Shown one piece after another: positions 54,411 through 64,000 of a stretch of 64,000 nt of DNA. The position numbers and the translations under genes were made by a program. Each line of letters starts with the position of its first letter. Within the stretch, counting starts at the first letter, position 1. The stretch comes from Candidatus Altimarinota bacterium (GTDB lineage: Bacteria > Patescibacteriota > Gracilibacteria > BD1-5 > UBA6164), in NCBI GenBank assembly GCA_027019405.1, contig JALUWO010000057.1, forward strand, positions 1 through 64,000, given 5' to 3'. Below the pieces are notes generated by a model. It saw only the letters and a list, made by a program, of their open reading frames with translations, ran no database searches and was not told the origin of the DNA.

Positions 54411-54773
54411 TTAAGTTTTATTATCAAATAAGCTTCATTTTTTATCATTATTTGATTTTCAAAATTTTTTTGTTGAGTATGGATTATCTTCTTGAGAATT
54501 TATATTCAAAATTAATTTAACTTTAAATAAAATTAACTGAAAATATTGTAAAACTCTAATTTCTTCAATACCTAAAATATCTAAAATTTCTTCTATAGAA
54601 AATTCATCTACATAATATAAACTAATAATTTGTTGTACTTCAGTTGGCTCAGATTCTATTATTTTAAAAATTAAATCTGAAATTTAATCTTTTCAAAGTT
54701 TATTTTCAAATATATAATTTTTAATTTTTATTTTACTATCTTCTATTTCTTTTAATAAATCACTTTTAATCAT
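54411..54773 (-). pseudogene. Sigma-region-4-like gene interrupted by a stop codon
   Basis: The frame starts MIKSDLLKEIEDSKIKIKNY and is cut by a UAA at 54684-54686 after about 29 codons. The same frame goes on with SEPTEVQQIISLYYVDEFS and IEEILDILGIEEIRVLQYF, which resembles the helix-turn-helix of sigma-70 region 4 (QQRxIIxLYY...SxxEIAxILG). No ATG restarts the second part. It may be a decayed small regulator; a sequencing error at the stop cannot be excluded. Confidence 0.5.
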
Positions 54774-54820
54774 AAAATATAATTATAAATTTATTTATAT
54801 AAATATACTTTAAAAAGAAA

Positions 54821-54849
54821 AAAAAGAAAGAATTTAATTCTTTCTTTTT
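54821..54849. terminator. Terminator downstream of ndk
   Basis: AAAGAAAGAATT and AATTCTTTCTTT pair across a short loop within 54821-54849, immediately after the ndk stop codon, with A and T runs outside. Confidence 0.7.
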
Positions 54850-54850
54850 A

Positions 54851-55294
54851 CTATAGAACTTTACTATCTAATCTTTCATATTCAAAAATTTCATTTTTTT
54901 CAAAAAATCTTTCAAGTTCTTCTTTTGCAGTTTCTTCAGAATCTGAAGCATGCATAATATTTCCATCAATTGATAAAGCATAATCACCTCTTATTGTACC
55001 TGGTTGAGCTTCAACTGGATTAGTTGCACCAGACATAGTTCTAACAGTTTTTACAACATTTGCTCAACTAATTGCCATAGCAACAATTGGAGAAGATTTC
55101 ATATACTCAACTAAAGAAGGGAAAAAAGGTTTATCTGCTAAAAATCCATAATGTTCAGTTATCAAAGAATCATCTAATCTAAGCATTTTCATGCCTCTAA
55201 TAGTAAGACCTTTTTTTTCAAATCTTGAAATAACTTCCCCCATAAGATTTCTTTGTACACAATCAGGTTTTAATAATACTAATGTAGTTTCCAT
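54851..55294 (-). CDS. ndk: Nucleoside diphosphate kinase
   Basis: A 147-residue protein. METTLVLLKPDCVQRNLMGE is the N-terminus, ALSIDGNIMHASDSEETAKE holds the catalytic His near residue 115 (usually NVVHGSDS), and TIRGDYA the nucleotide-binding stretch. It moves gamma-phosphates between NTPs and NDPs. Only one of its glycines (in AISGANVVKT) is UGA, the rest are GGN, so codon choice is nearer to that of the strongly expressed-looking genes. Confidence 0.95.
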
Positions 55295-55362
55295 ATTATT
55301 TTTTTAATTATAAATATAAATCTCCTGAATTATATTTATTTTTTTTATATTGCAAGAAAAAA

Positions 55363-55380
55363 AGCTAGTTTTAACTAGCT
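55363..55380. terminator. 18-bp palindrome, copy 2, acting as a terminator
   Basis: AGCTAGTTTTAACTAGCT, identical to 45127-45144. On the minus strand it is followed by a T run and directly follows the stop codon of the gene at 55382. Confidence 0.75.
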
Positions 55381-55381
55381 T

Positions 55382-56620
55382 CTATCAAACATATCCATAT
55401 CAAATTCACTTTCTTTTTACATCATAATACATCTTTCTAATAGTATTAACATCAACTCATATACATCACCAAGTTCACATTCATTTAAATCTTCAATTTA
55501 TCCTATATTGAGCAACTCAATGAAAATATCTACCACCTGTAGCTATAGATAAGTCTGATTGTAAAGATGCTGATTTAACTGTTTTTGAATGTCAAGAATT
55601 ACTAGCATCTCAATTAATTGATTTTGCTATTTTTGATAAATTAGGCTTAAATCTATGAATTTTTCATTCTATTGTTTTTCTATCTCATGGAACATATCAT
55701 CATCTAGTAACTCATCATTTTCATAATAAAACTGGAACTATAATCTTCCTTCAATTAATAGTATATAACATTTCTTTTTTTGAAGCATCAACTAATGCTA
55801 TAGGAGTTCTTTTTGTTAAAATTTCATTATGTTTTAATTTTGATGCAAATTCAAGTGCAATTTTTTTATAATTTTCAGGTAATTTCAATCCATCAATAAA
55901 ACTTCTATTTCTTTCTGATAAATTTTTATATTCTAATCTACTTTTATTATGATATTTCTCTTTATACTTTTTATGTTTAATTACCTCAGTATTTATATGT
56001 TTTCTTTTATTATTTTTTTCTAGTTTATTACTTTCATTAAAATTAATAAATTCTCATAATTTATCACCATTTGAAATTAAAACTCTCATTCTTTTTAAAG
56101 GTCAATTTTCAAAAACATAAGTATATTTTCAAGTTCTTTTATCTTTTCACCAAACAACATTATAAGTATTTCAATCAAATCTATTTTTATATAAACTATT
56201 TTTTGATAAAGTAATAGAAAATCTAATTTTTTCTGAAGGACCAATCAATTGATCTAATCTTAATTTTGATACATTTTTTAAAATTCAATTTTTATCTATA
56301 TGTTTTGATATATTAATAAATTTTTCTTTTCTTTTATTCTCATGATATTCTTTAGGAATATAAGCTGTAATACTTTTTTTATCTCTTGTTGTTAAATAAT
56401 TTGTATGACTCTTACTTCAAATTATTTTTCTTAAAACATTTAAATTCCTTTTTGATATAATTAAAATATTTTCCTTATTTTCTTCAAATGCATCATTTAA
56501 AACTTGAGCTTCTTCTCTTGAAAGCTCATTATCTTTTAAAAATTCATTTAATTCAGGATTTAAATTATTATTTTTTAATTCCTTATTTGAAAATCAAAAA
56601 TTATTATGTTCAATACTCAT
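55382..56620 (-). CDS. Unknown protein with a possible L,D-transpeptidase-like C-terminus
   Basis: A 412-residue, basic protein without signal peptide. The first 280 residues are Lys/Asn-rich with SREEAQVLNDAFEENKENIL and STRLRLDQL-like helices; no family recognised. The last 110 residues contain ASLQSDLSIATGGRYFHGVA and GMGTGGCIGVDVNTIRKMYY. The spacing of His-Gly and Gly-Cys recalls YkuD L,D-transpeptidases (HG...S/T-x-GC-I/V-R), but the Arg is Val here, so the match is weak. A phage or toxin-like protein is another option. Confidence 0.5.
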
Positions 56621-56678
56621 ATATTTATTTAATTATATATAAAATATAATAACATATTTTATGATAATATTCAAAAAT

Positions 56679-56705
56679 TTGCTATTTTATTATTTTTCAT
56701 ATAAT
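56679..56705 (+). promoter_or_regulatory. Possible promoter of the U32 peptidase gene
   Basis: TTGCTA (56679-56684), 15 bases, TATAAT (56700-56705), about 60 bases before the ATG. The leader holds CTAGTCAGGAACTAG, a short hairpin. Confidence 0.35.
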
Positions 56706-56765
56706 CAAAACACTTATGATTGGCTAGTCAGGAACTAGTTGAGTTTAATAATTAAAAATATAAAT

Positions 56766-58199
56766 ATGTCTAATAATAAAAAGCTGGAATTATTAATGCC
56801 AGCATGAGATTTTGAAAAATTAAAATTTGCTTATGCTTATGGAGCTGATGCAACTTATGTTGGAGCTCCTATGTTTTCTCTTAGAGCAAGAACAAATGCT
56901 TTTACAATGGAAACTTTAGCTGAAGCTGTAGAATATGCTCATAATCTTGGTAAGAAAATATACTTCACAGCAAATATATATGCTCATAATATGAAAATTA
57001 AACCATTTTTATCACAATTTAAAAAAATGGTAGAAATGTGACCAGATGCTTTTATTATGGCAGACCCTGGACTTATTCATCTTGTAAAAAAAGAATTTCC
57101 TGATGTTGAAATACATTTATCTGTTCAAGCAAATAACACAAATTGGGCACAAGCAGAATTTTGGGCATCAATGTGAATAAAAAGAATAATTTTAAGTAGA
57201 GAAATATCACTTAAAGAAATGAAAGAAATTCATGAACATGTTCCAGATATGGAATTTGAAGCTTTTGTTCATTGAGCAATTTGTATGGCTTATTCATGAA
57301 GATGTCTTATATCAAATTATTTATCAGCAAGAGATCCAAATCAAGGTACTTGTAGTCATTCTTGTAGATGGGAATATAAAATGTTTAAATCAGATAAATC
57401 AGAAGAAGAACTTGAAATGGTAACAGGAAGACCAGATGCATATCAACCTCTTGATTGACAATTTATGCTTGAAGAAAAAGAAAGACCATGAGAATTTATG
57501 GAATTTGATGAAGATGAATATGGAACTTATCTAATGAACTCTAGAGATTTATGTGCTATTGATTATATTCAAGAATTAGCAGATGCTTGAGTTATAAGTT
57601 TTAAAGTAGAATGAAGAAATAAAACTGTAAACTATATTGCTTCAGTATGACTTGCATATAGAGAAGCACTTGATGCAGTAGAAAGTGGTAAAAAATATGA
57701 TTCTAAAAAACTAAGTGAAGAACTTTTTTGAATAGCTAATAGAGGTTATATTCCTGGTTTTCTAGCTTGAAATCCAAACTCTAATGCCCAATTCTATGAA
57801 AGAAACTGAAGTTTTTGAACAAAAGCTTTCTTGGGAATACTAAGAGATTATGATGAGGAAAATAAACTTGTAAGAGTAGAAGTAAAAAATAAATTTGAAT
57901 TAGGAGATCAAATAGAAATAGTTTCTCCAAGTTGAGTAAAAACTATGAAAATAGAAAAAATATATAAAACAAATTTAAATCATTGAACACATAAAGCTGC
58001 AACAACTTTTACTGATTATGAATATAATTTTGAAAAAGATAAAGCTGAAGAAGTAAAAACAGCACATGGAGGATGATATGAAGTATGGATAAATATGAAA
58101 GAAAAACCTGAAAATTTTAGTCTAATTAGAAAAGAATTACCAATTGAAATTGATAGCAAAAAATTATGAGATTTTATGAAAGATAAAATTAAAAAATAA
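56766..58199 (+). CDS. Peptidase U32 family protein (TrhP/YegQ-like)
   Basis: A 477-residue protein. KLELLMPAGDFEKLKFAYAY is the family start, GADATYVGAPMFSLRARTNA and HLSVQANNTNWAQAEFW the core barrel, EAFVHGAICMAYSGRCLISN the U32 signature and CSHSCRWEYK an added Cys pair that with upstream Cys may bind an Fe-S cluster. FKVEGRNKTVNYIASV is conserved too. YegQ/TrhP-type members take part in 5-hydroxyuridine formation at tRNA position 34 rather than proteolysis. It stands alone and is followed by a very long terminator hairpin. Confidence 0.85.
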
Positions 58200-58217
58200 A
58201 AAGTATTTTCTAACTGA

Positions 58218-58245
58218 TTGACTTTTAAAATATTATTTTTATAAT
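58218..58245 (+). promoter_or_regulatory. Promoter inside the U32 terminator
   Basis: TTGACT (58218-58223), 16 bases, TATAAT (58240-58245). The -10 lies in the left arm of the inverted repeat at 58227-58274, so RNA begun near 58252 lacks that arm. Confidence 0.5.
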
Positions 58246-58277
58246 ATAATAATATATTATAAAAATAATATTTTTTT
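58227..58277 (+). terminator. Perfect 22-bp stem-loop with T run touching the next start codon
   Basis: The arm 58227-58248 and its exact reverse complement 58253-58274 enclose the loop ATAA; a T run reaches the ATG at 58278. It should end transcription from the U32 gene efficiently. Confidence 0.8.
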
Positions 58278-59240
58278 ATGGAACAAAATAATAAAAATAA
58301 TATAATTAGTAAAAAAATAGAAACTAATAATTTAAAAATTATTAATGATCAAATAATAGATAAATTAAACAAAATCATTATTTCAAATAATCAAAATATA
58401 GATAATGAAAAAATAATAATACAAAAATTAAAAACTTTAAAAAAACTAGCAAAAAAGAAATATAAAAAGATAAAAACTTTAGAAGAAAAACAATATTTTT
58501 TAATGACTTTGTTATATAATATTGCAAAACTATTAAATGAATTAAATTATAATGAAGTATATAATTCAGATACAATTTTAAATATCAATCTTAACAATTA
58601 TTCAAGTATTAATATAACAGAAATTGCAACAATAAAAAAATCTTTCATAAAATGATGAGATTGTAATATACAGTTATTAAATTTATATAATATATTAAGA
58701 GATATAACAAATAATGATAAACAAATAAAATATTCTTTTTTAAGTGATTATAAAGATAATCATTGAAAACTAATAATATCAATAAATAATGATTCTTATG
58801 AATATCATAGAAGTAAAAATCATTATATATGATATAGTAACAATTTAATCAATACTAAAAAAACTAAAAAAGATTTATCATTAAATGACTTTTTAGATAC
58901 AAAAAAATATATTTGATTAAAACAAAAAAAAGTTGTTTATAGAATGGGATATAATTATTTTAAAATAAAAAAAATTTTTTGAATATTTATTTTAGCTATA
59001 AAGTCAGATAATAAAGAATTAGCTCATATAAATATAAGATGATTTAAAAGATTAACTAAAAATATATCAAAAATAAATAGTGCTATAATACTTTGAACTG
59101 GTAATGATTTTAAAAATAAAGATTTTGATGAAATTATAAGTTTGATTTCATCAAAATTAAAAAACAAAAATGATATACTATTTTTAAAAAATATTATAAG
59201 ATTTTTAGATAAAGAAAAAATAGTTAATATGTTTAATTAA
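58278..59240 (+). CDS. Asn/Lys-rich soluble protein of unknown function
   Basis: A 320-residue protein dominated by Asn, Lys and Ile. The N-terminal 110 residues are helical, followed by YNEVYNSDTILNINLNNYSS and a more beta-like middle (IKYSFLSDYKDNHGKLIISI). A C-terminal block with TKNISKINSAIILGTGNDFK may be a small Rossmann-like strand. No known domain. The start codon abuts a terminator T run, so it probably has its own promoter within that hairpin and a very short leader. Confidence 0.55.
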
Positions 59241-59258
59241 ACATATTAACTATTTTTT
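59223..59258. terminator. Terminator between convergent genes
   Basis: AGTTAATATGTTTAA (59223-59237) pairs with TTAAACATATTAACT, followed by a T run. It holds the stop codon of the plus-strand gene and the end of the minus-strand one. Confidence 0.75.
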
Positions 59259-59834
59259 TATTTTATTACTTAAAAGCCATTCTTTAAAATTTTTATAAAA
59301 CCAAATTAAAAAATTATATAAAATTAATCAAATATAATAAAATAATTTAAAAAATATTATAAGTAATAAAAGATAAAATATATAATCCTGATGAAAATAA
59401 AAAAAATCATAAAATTTTGAATTCAAAAAATAATTTCATATTTTCTTTAAAAAATCTAATTTTATAAAGATATTTTCATTAATAAAAACAAAAAATCACA
59501 ATAATATAAATGGTAATGAAAATCATAAAATAATAGATATATATTTTGACTTATTACATTTACATGTAAAAAAAGAAAATATAAATGGAAAAATAAATAT
59601 AAATATAAATGATAAAAAATACAATATTTTATAATCTTTTAAAATAAATTGTTGATAAAAAGATAATTTATCTACTGGTAATAAACTAATATAAGAAACT
59701 TGAGTATTTAAAATCAAAAAAATTAAAAATCAAAAAATCAATCATAAATAAATAGTAAAAATCCTACTTATAGAAAAAAGCAAGAACAATATTCCTGTAA
59801 ATATAGATAATAATATAATTATACTATCTAACAT
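59250..59834 (-). CDS. Multi-pass membrane protein of unknown function
   Basis: A 194-residue protein with about five hydrophobic segments: IIILLSIFTGILFLLFSI, IYLGLIFGFLIFLILNTQ, ILYFLSFIFIFIFPFIFSFF, LGFSLPFILLGFFVFI and YIFYLLLLIIFFKLFYYI. A Cys pair (TCKCNKSKY) lies in one loop. No signature is recognised. It ends a two-gene unit with rlmE, which lies two bases upstream. Confidence 0.6.
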
Positions 59835-59836
59835 AA

Positions 59837-60547
59837 TTACTTTTTATTATAACAAATAACATACTCTTCAAAACTTCTATCTCTACAAGCTTTTGGTTTA
59901 TATTCAGTAAACTTTTCAAAATCCCTTTTTACAACATTTATTAAATCATTAAAATCTTCTCATTTAAATACTTTTAGTAAAAGATTTCATCCTGATTTTA
60001 AAAAATGTTTTGAAAACTCAACAATAGCAATATTTAATTCAACTGAAGCATATTGATCAACATCTTTTCTTCAAGTAGTATTTGGTCAGATATCACTTGT
60101 AATTAAATCAAATTTGTTATTTTCTCAAATATATTTTTCAACTTTTGATCTTAAAGTATCAAAATCAAAAATAGAATGAACAATTGTATTAATATTTGTT
60201 TGAGAATATTTATCTATCTTCTTTAAATCAATTCATACTATTTGTCCAGTATCTTTAATTACTTTTTTTATATATTGAATAAAACTTCCAGGTGCAGCTC
60301 ATACATCACAAATATTCATTCAAGGTTTTATTAAATCAAATCTATCTTGAATTTCAATTAATTTATATACACTTCTTGCTCTATATCATTCTTTTTTAGC
60401 CTTTTGAAAGTATTCATCATGTAATTGAAAAGCTGCTGGTTTTCTTTGTTTTTTTGTGGGATTAGGAGCAGAATTAACTGTTGTTTGCATTCTTTTTTTT
60501 GAAGTATCACCTCTTCTTGTAAATGATTTTAATTCAAATTTTGCCAT
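59837..60547 (-). CDS. rlmE: RlmE/FtsJ-family 23S rRNA 2'-O-methyltransferase
   Basis: A 236-residue protein. GYRARSVYKLIEIQDRFDLI contains the catalytic Lys, NICDVGAAPGSFIQYIKK is motif I, KFDLITSDIGPNTTGRKDVD the catalytic Asp region, and GNLLLKVFKGEDFND holds the second Lys; together the K-D-K-E tetrad of FtsJ. It methylates U2552 of 23S rRNA in known cases. A Lys/Arg-rich N-terminal 40 residues precede the domain. Confidence 0.9.
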
Positions 60548-60676
60548 ATTTTTCTTTGCTATTTTTATATAAATATATTAAAATTATATAGTAAAAGATT
60601 AAATTGCAATAAAAATTGCTTTTTTATAAAAAAATATAAAATAACAAGTCCTAAATAATAATTAATAAACAAAAAA

Positions 60677-61609
60677 ATGTACTTAAAAGAAGCTCTAGAA
60701 TTACATAAAAAATCTAAATGAAAATTGGATATTTTAGAAACTTTATGAATAGAAGTAAAAAATGATTATTGTAATAATGCTTTTTATAAAAATATAGTAA
60801 AAAAATTACCAAAATGAAATTATTTTATATCTGATTTAGATTGAACTTTTTTCAGATGAACATTAATAAAAGAAGCCTTTACAGTTTTTGCTAAATTTTT
60901 AAGAGAGCAAGATATTACTACAATAAATTTAGCAGAATATAAACAATTTCTAGATGATTTTAAATTATTTAAAAAATTGGAAAAAGAAGCATATAATAAA
61001 ACAATTAATTATAATGATTATCTTACTGCATGACTATTTTTGATAAATAAATATCACAATTTATGAGATTGGGAAAAATATCTAACTTATCTAAAAGATT
61101 ATTTTTATAGAAAAGAAAAAGTAAATCCTTTTAGATTTTCTATAAATAAATTAAAAGAAATAATTAAATCATGAAATAATTTTTTATTTGTTTCATGAGC
61201 ATCTAGTTTTGTATTTGAAATATATATTGATTTATTAAAAGATTATATAGCAAAAGAAATCTGAGAAAAATATGTAAAAAATATTTATTGATTTTGTAGT
61301 TATGCAAATCCAAAAGATAAAGTTGTGTATAATTTATGGAATTTTCAATGAAAATATGATTTTATAAAAGAATTAAAAAATAAAGATATTTTTAAGAAAA
61401 TTATTTGAGGAATGTGAGATACTTCATCAGATTATTGAATATCAAATCATCTAGATAATAATTCTCCTTTTTATTTCATAAATCCAGCTTACTGAGTTTT
61501 TAAAGATTTTGAAGAAATATCAAATAAAAATATAGATTATCATTTTATAACTGAAAGAAAAGATATTATTTTTGAATATAAAAGAAAAAATATAAATATA
61601 TTAAACTAA
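60677..61609 (+). CDS. HAD-superfamily hydrolase
   Basis: A 310-residue protein. NYFISDLDGTFFRGTLIKEA is HAD motif I (DxDGT), NFLFVSGASSFVFEIYIDLL motif II with Ser, DFIKELKNKDIFKKII the Lys region, and GGMGDTSSDYGISNHL motif IV. The pattern is close to SerB-like phosphatases of HAD subclass IB. The substrate is unknown. It is divergent from rlmE and convergent with yidD. Confidence 0.8.
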
Positions 61610-61610
61610 A

Positions 61611-61640
61611 AAAATACTATTTTAAATAAAATAGTATTTT
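61611..61640. terminator. Terminator between convergent genes
   Basis: AAAATACTATTTTA (61611-61624) pairs with TAAAATAGTATTTT (61627-61640), followed by a T run, right after the HAD gene stop. Confidence 0.75.
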
Positions 61641-61642
61641 TT

Positions 61643-61888
61643 TTATGGATTATCAATTCATCATTTACTCCATGGATTACACCTCAAAACTCTCCAAAAT
61701 CATTTTAAGCAACCTTTTAAAAATCAATCTTTTTTAATAGCAAGTTTTGTATATTCACTACAAGTTGGAGTATATCTACAATATCATCAAGGATATCTAG
61801 TTTTTCACCAAGCTGAATGATCAGGACTTATAGTATCTTGATATACTTCTATAAATTTTACAGATTTCTCAATACAATATTTACACAT
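61643..61888 (-). CDS. yidD: Membrane protein insertion efficiency factor YidD
   Basis: An 81-residue protein. IEVYQDTISPDHSAGGKTRY, PGGYCRYTPTCSEYTKLAIK and FLKGCLKGFGRVLRCNPWSK are the full YidD (haemolytic DUF37) signature: Y-Q-x-x-ISP, C-R-x-x-P-T-CS-Y, and RxxRCxP. YidD works near YidC at the inner membrane. Its usual partners rnpA and yidC are not adjacent; instead ftsK lies ten bases upstream on the same strand. Confidence 0.92.
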
Positions 61889-61897
61889 AATTATATC

Positions 61898-64000
61898 TTA
61901 ATCAACATAAACTTCCCTTGGTTTACTTCAGTTACTAGGCCCTACAACCCCTAATTCTTCTAATATATCAAGAACTTTTGCTGCTCTAGCATATCAAAGT
62001 CATAACTTTCTTTGGACAAGAGATGTAGATCATTTTTTTGCCTGTTTTACAACTTCAATTGCTTTTTCAATTATTTCAGGGTCTTCATCTTGATCTCATT
62101 GATATCATTCCATAATACTTCATGCATTTTTTGAAACTCAATTTACAATAGTATCATCTTGCATATTTTTTAACATATCTGGATCTACTGTTAATTTAAG
62201 CTTATTTACAACAGCTTCTACTTCAGAAGTCTCAACTAAAACTCATTGTACCCTTTCAGGTTCTAAAGCTCAAGTAGGATAATAAAGCATATCTCATCTT
62301 CCAAGTAAATCCTCAGCTCATTTTTTTCATAATACTGTTTGACTATCTATTTGACTAGCAACAGTAAAAGCTATTCTACTTGGTATATTTGCCTTAATTA
62401 ATCATGTAATTACATCTACAGAAGGTCTTTGAGTTGCAACAATTAAATGCATTCAAACAGCTCTTGCCATTTGTGCAATTCTTGCAATTGAACTTTCAAC
62501 TTCTTTTTTATTACCACTCATCATTAAATCAGCAAGTTCATCAACTACAATAACTATATATGGTAATTTTTCTTCTTTTGAAACTTTTGCATTATATTCT
62601 GCTAGATTTCTAGCCTTTTTAGCTACTGCTAAGTCATATCTTCTAAGCATTTCAGCAACACACCATTTTAATGAATTAAGTGCTTTATCTGGATTAGTTA
62701 TAACAGGTGTTAAAAGATGTGGAATTCAATTATAAACTGAAAGTTCAACCCTTTTAGGATCAATCATTATAAATTTAAGTTCACTAGGTCAAAATTTATA
62801 AAGCATAGAAATTAAAAAACCATTCATTCAAACAGATTTACCTGAACCAGTTTGTCATGCAATAAGTAAATGAGGCATTTTAGCTAAATCTCAAACCATT
62901 ATATTTCAAGAAACATCTTTTCATAAAGCAAGAGGAATCTCTAATTTTTTTTGTTTAAAAACTCTAGAATCTATTACTTCTTTTAATCATACAGCTTGTC
63001 TATTATCATTTGGAACTTCAATACCAACTACTCATAATCATGGAATAGGAGCTTGTATCCTTATATTTTTTGCATGTAAAGCAAGTGTTAAATCTTTTTT
63101 AAGATTTATAATCTTTTTTAATGCAACTCATGCTTTAGGTTTTAATCTATACTGAATAACAGTTGGTCAAACCTGAAAACCTTCCATTAAAACCTCAATT
63201 TTAAATTGTAACAATTTTTCTTGAATTTCTATTTCTTTTGTTCTTATTTCATTTTCATCAAAAACTATATCTCATCATCTATCATCTAATAAATTAATAC
63301 TTGGTAATTCCCAATTATTAAATTTTTTATTTACTTTAACATCTCAAGAAATACTATTTTCTGAAGTTTTTTCTTTTTTAAAAATTTTTGATAATCATGA
63401 TTTTTTTTCTATTGGAATCTTTTTAGTTGCATTTTTTAAAGATAATTGTTTAGGTTGTTTTGCTTTTATCAAAGCTTCTTTTTCTTTTTTTAATTCTTCA
63501 AGCATTTTTTCTAATTTTTCCTTTTCTTTATCAACCTTTTTTACTTCAATATTTTTTGATGATTTTTTGGTATCATCTTTTTGTTGTACTTTTAAAGTAT
63601 TTTTTAAATCTCCTATTTTAGGAGCAACAGAAGTTAATCATTGTAAAAATTTTATAGGTGAAAAAGAAAACAATATAACTAAAGAAAAAATAAAAAGTAA
63701 AAATGAAGTAAAAAATACAGCCAAAGATCAAATTAAATTATTTAAAACAGGATCTAAATTAAAAATAGCATTATAAGTAGGAGAAAAAAATCATATTATA
63801 GTAGTCAATGATACATAATAAAATAATAATCCTATAATTCTAAATAAATCAAAATCAACTTCTTTATCTTTAAATAAAATAAAACTAAATCAAATTGTAA
63901 CAGGAGCAAATATCCATTTATAATATTGACCAAACAAATCAAATAAAAAATTAAGATAATAAGAACCTATAAAAGACTTTGAATCCATAATCAAAGCCAT
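61898..64000 (-). CDS. ftsK: DNA translocase FtsK/SpoIIIE (may continue past the window edge)
   Basis: At least 700 residues, open to the window end, where an in-frame ATG ([12 protein letters not shown]) may or may not be the true start. The N-terminal part has about three to four membrane helices, then a Lys/Glu-rich linker. The motor has [18 protein letters not shown] (Walker A), [13 protein letters not shown] (Walker B), [20 protein letters not shown] and [18 protein letters not shown]. The C-terminal gamma domain ends [20 protein letters not shown], as in all FtsK winged helices. It pumps DNA at the septum for chromosome segregation. Confidence 0.93.

Noticed and set aside
1-64000. CRISPR array, rRNA or tRNA genes
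   Set aside because: No regularly spaced direct repeats and no GC-rich structured RNA region were seen; almost all sequence is coding.

Overview
This is a dense, very AT-rich bacterial segment that only makes sense if UGA is read as glycine (NCBI table 25). In-frame UGA falls on invariant glycines again and again: the P-loop of the AAA+ ATPase at 26.3 kb, GHSLGG in an alpha/beta hydrolase at 22.6 kb, DRTGTG in thymidylate synthase, HPFNDGNKRTG in a Fic domain, and several glycines of FtsK. Every reliable gene ends in UAA or UAG. That code is known from Candidatus Absconditabacteria (SR1) and Gracilibacteria (BD1-5), so the window very probably comes from one of those lineages; I cannot say which. 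Standard-code reading breaks most genes into fragments; the CDS coordinates here were rebuilt with code 25. I see no rRNA, tRNA or CRISPR array.

Layout. 0-7.3 kb: start of a type I restriction subunit (cut by the edge), a SpeE-like methyltransferase, an SPFH protein, a nitronate-monooxygenase-like enzyme, a FemAB-like transferase, a SulP transporter and a SAM methyltransferase. 7.3-22 kb: a small strongly expressed-looking protein, YrdC, then a long minus-strand run rich in envelope and sugar functions (DegT aminotransferase, aldehyde dehydrogenase, hydrolases, a membrane-anchored MurF-like ligase, APH-like kinase, ATP-grasp protein, three glycosyltransferases, YdjC deacetylase), closed by an ABC-F ATPase. 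22-27 kb: a hydrolase, a decayed IS3-family element lodged in a terminator, a TelA-family protein and a divergent AAA+ ATPase. 27-33 kb: a seven-gene minus-strand operon with a TPM-domain protein, a coiled-coil protein with a Ser-rich tail, an HExGH membrane protease and membrane or unknown proteins. 33-45 kb: PcrA-like helicase, thyA-folA, two Na+/Ca2+-exchanger paralogues, CoA-binding and isochorismatase-like proteins, a RhuM-Fic protein coupled to a YgjP-like metallopeptidase, an RDD membrane protein and unknowns. 45-48.5 kb: a long UvrD-type helicase with a RecB-like nuclease end. 48.5-64 kb: transglutaminase-like protein, S41 protease, a DNA polymerase I lacking its N-terminal half, a broken sigma-like gene, ndk, a U32 peptidase, RlmE/FtsJ, a HAD protein, yidD and ftsK.

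Themes. Genes are tightly packed, often overlapping by 1-16 bases, and separated by strong hairpins. Several hairpins contain the -10 element of the next promoter and end just before the next start codon. The most unusual feature is a set of GC-rich palindromic elements sitting in frame inside two ATPase genes (four in the helicase-nuclease, one in the AAA+ ATPase), like the palindromic coding repeats known from Rickettsia. A few genes with good Shine-Dalgarno sequences use only GGN for glycine, unlike their UGA-rich neighbours.
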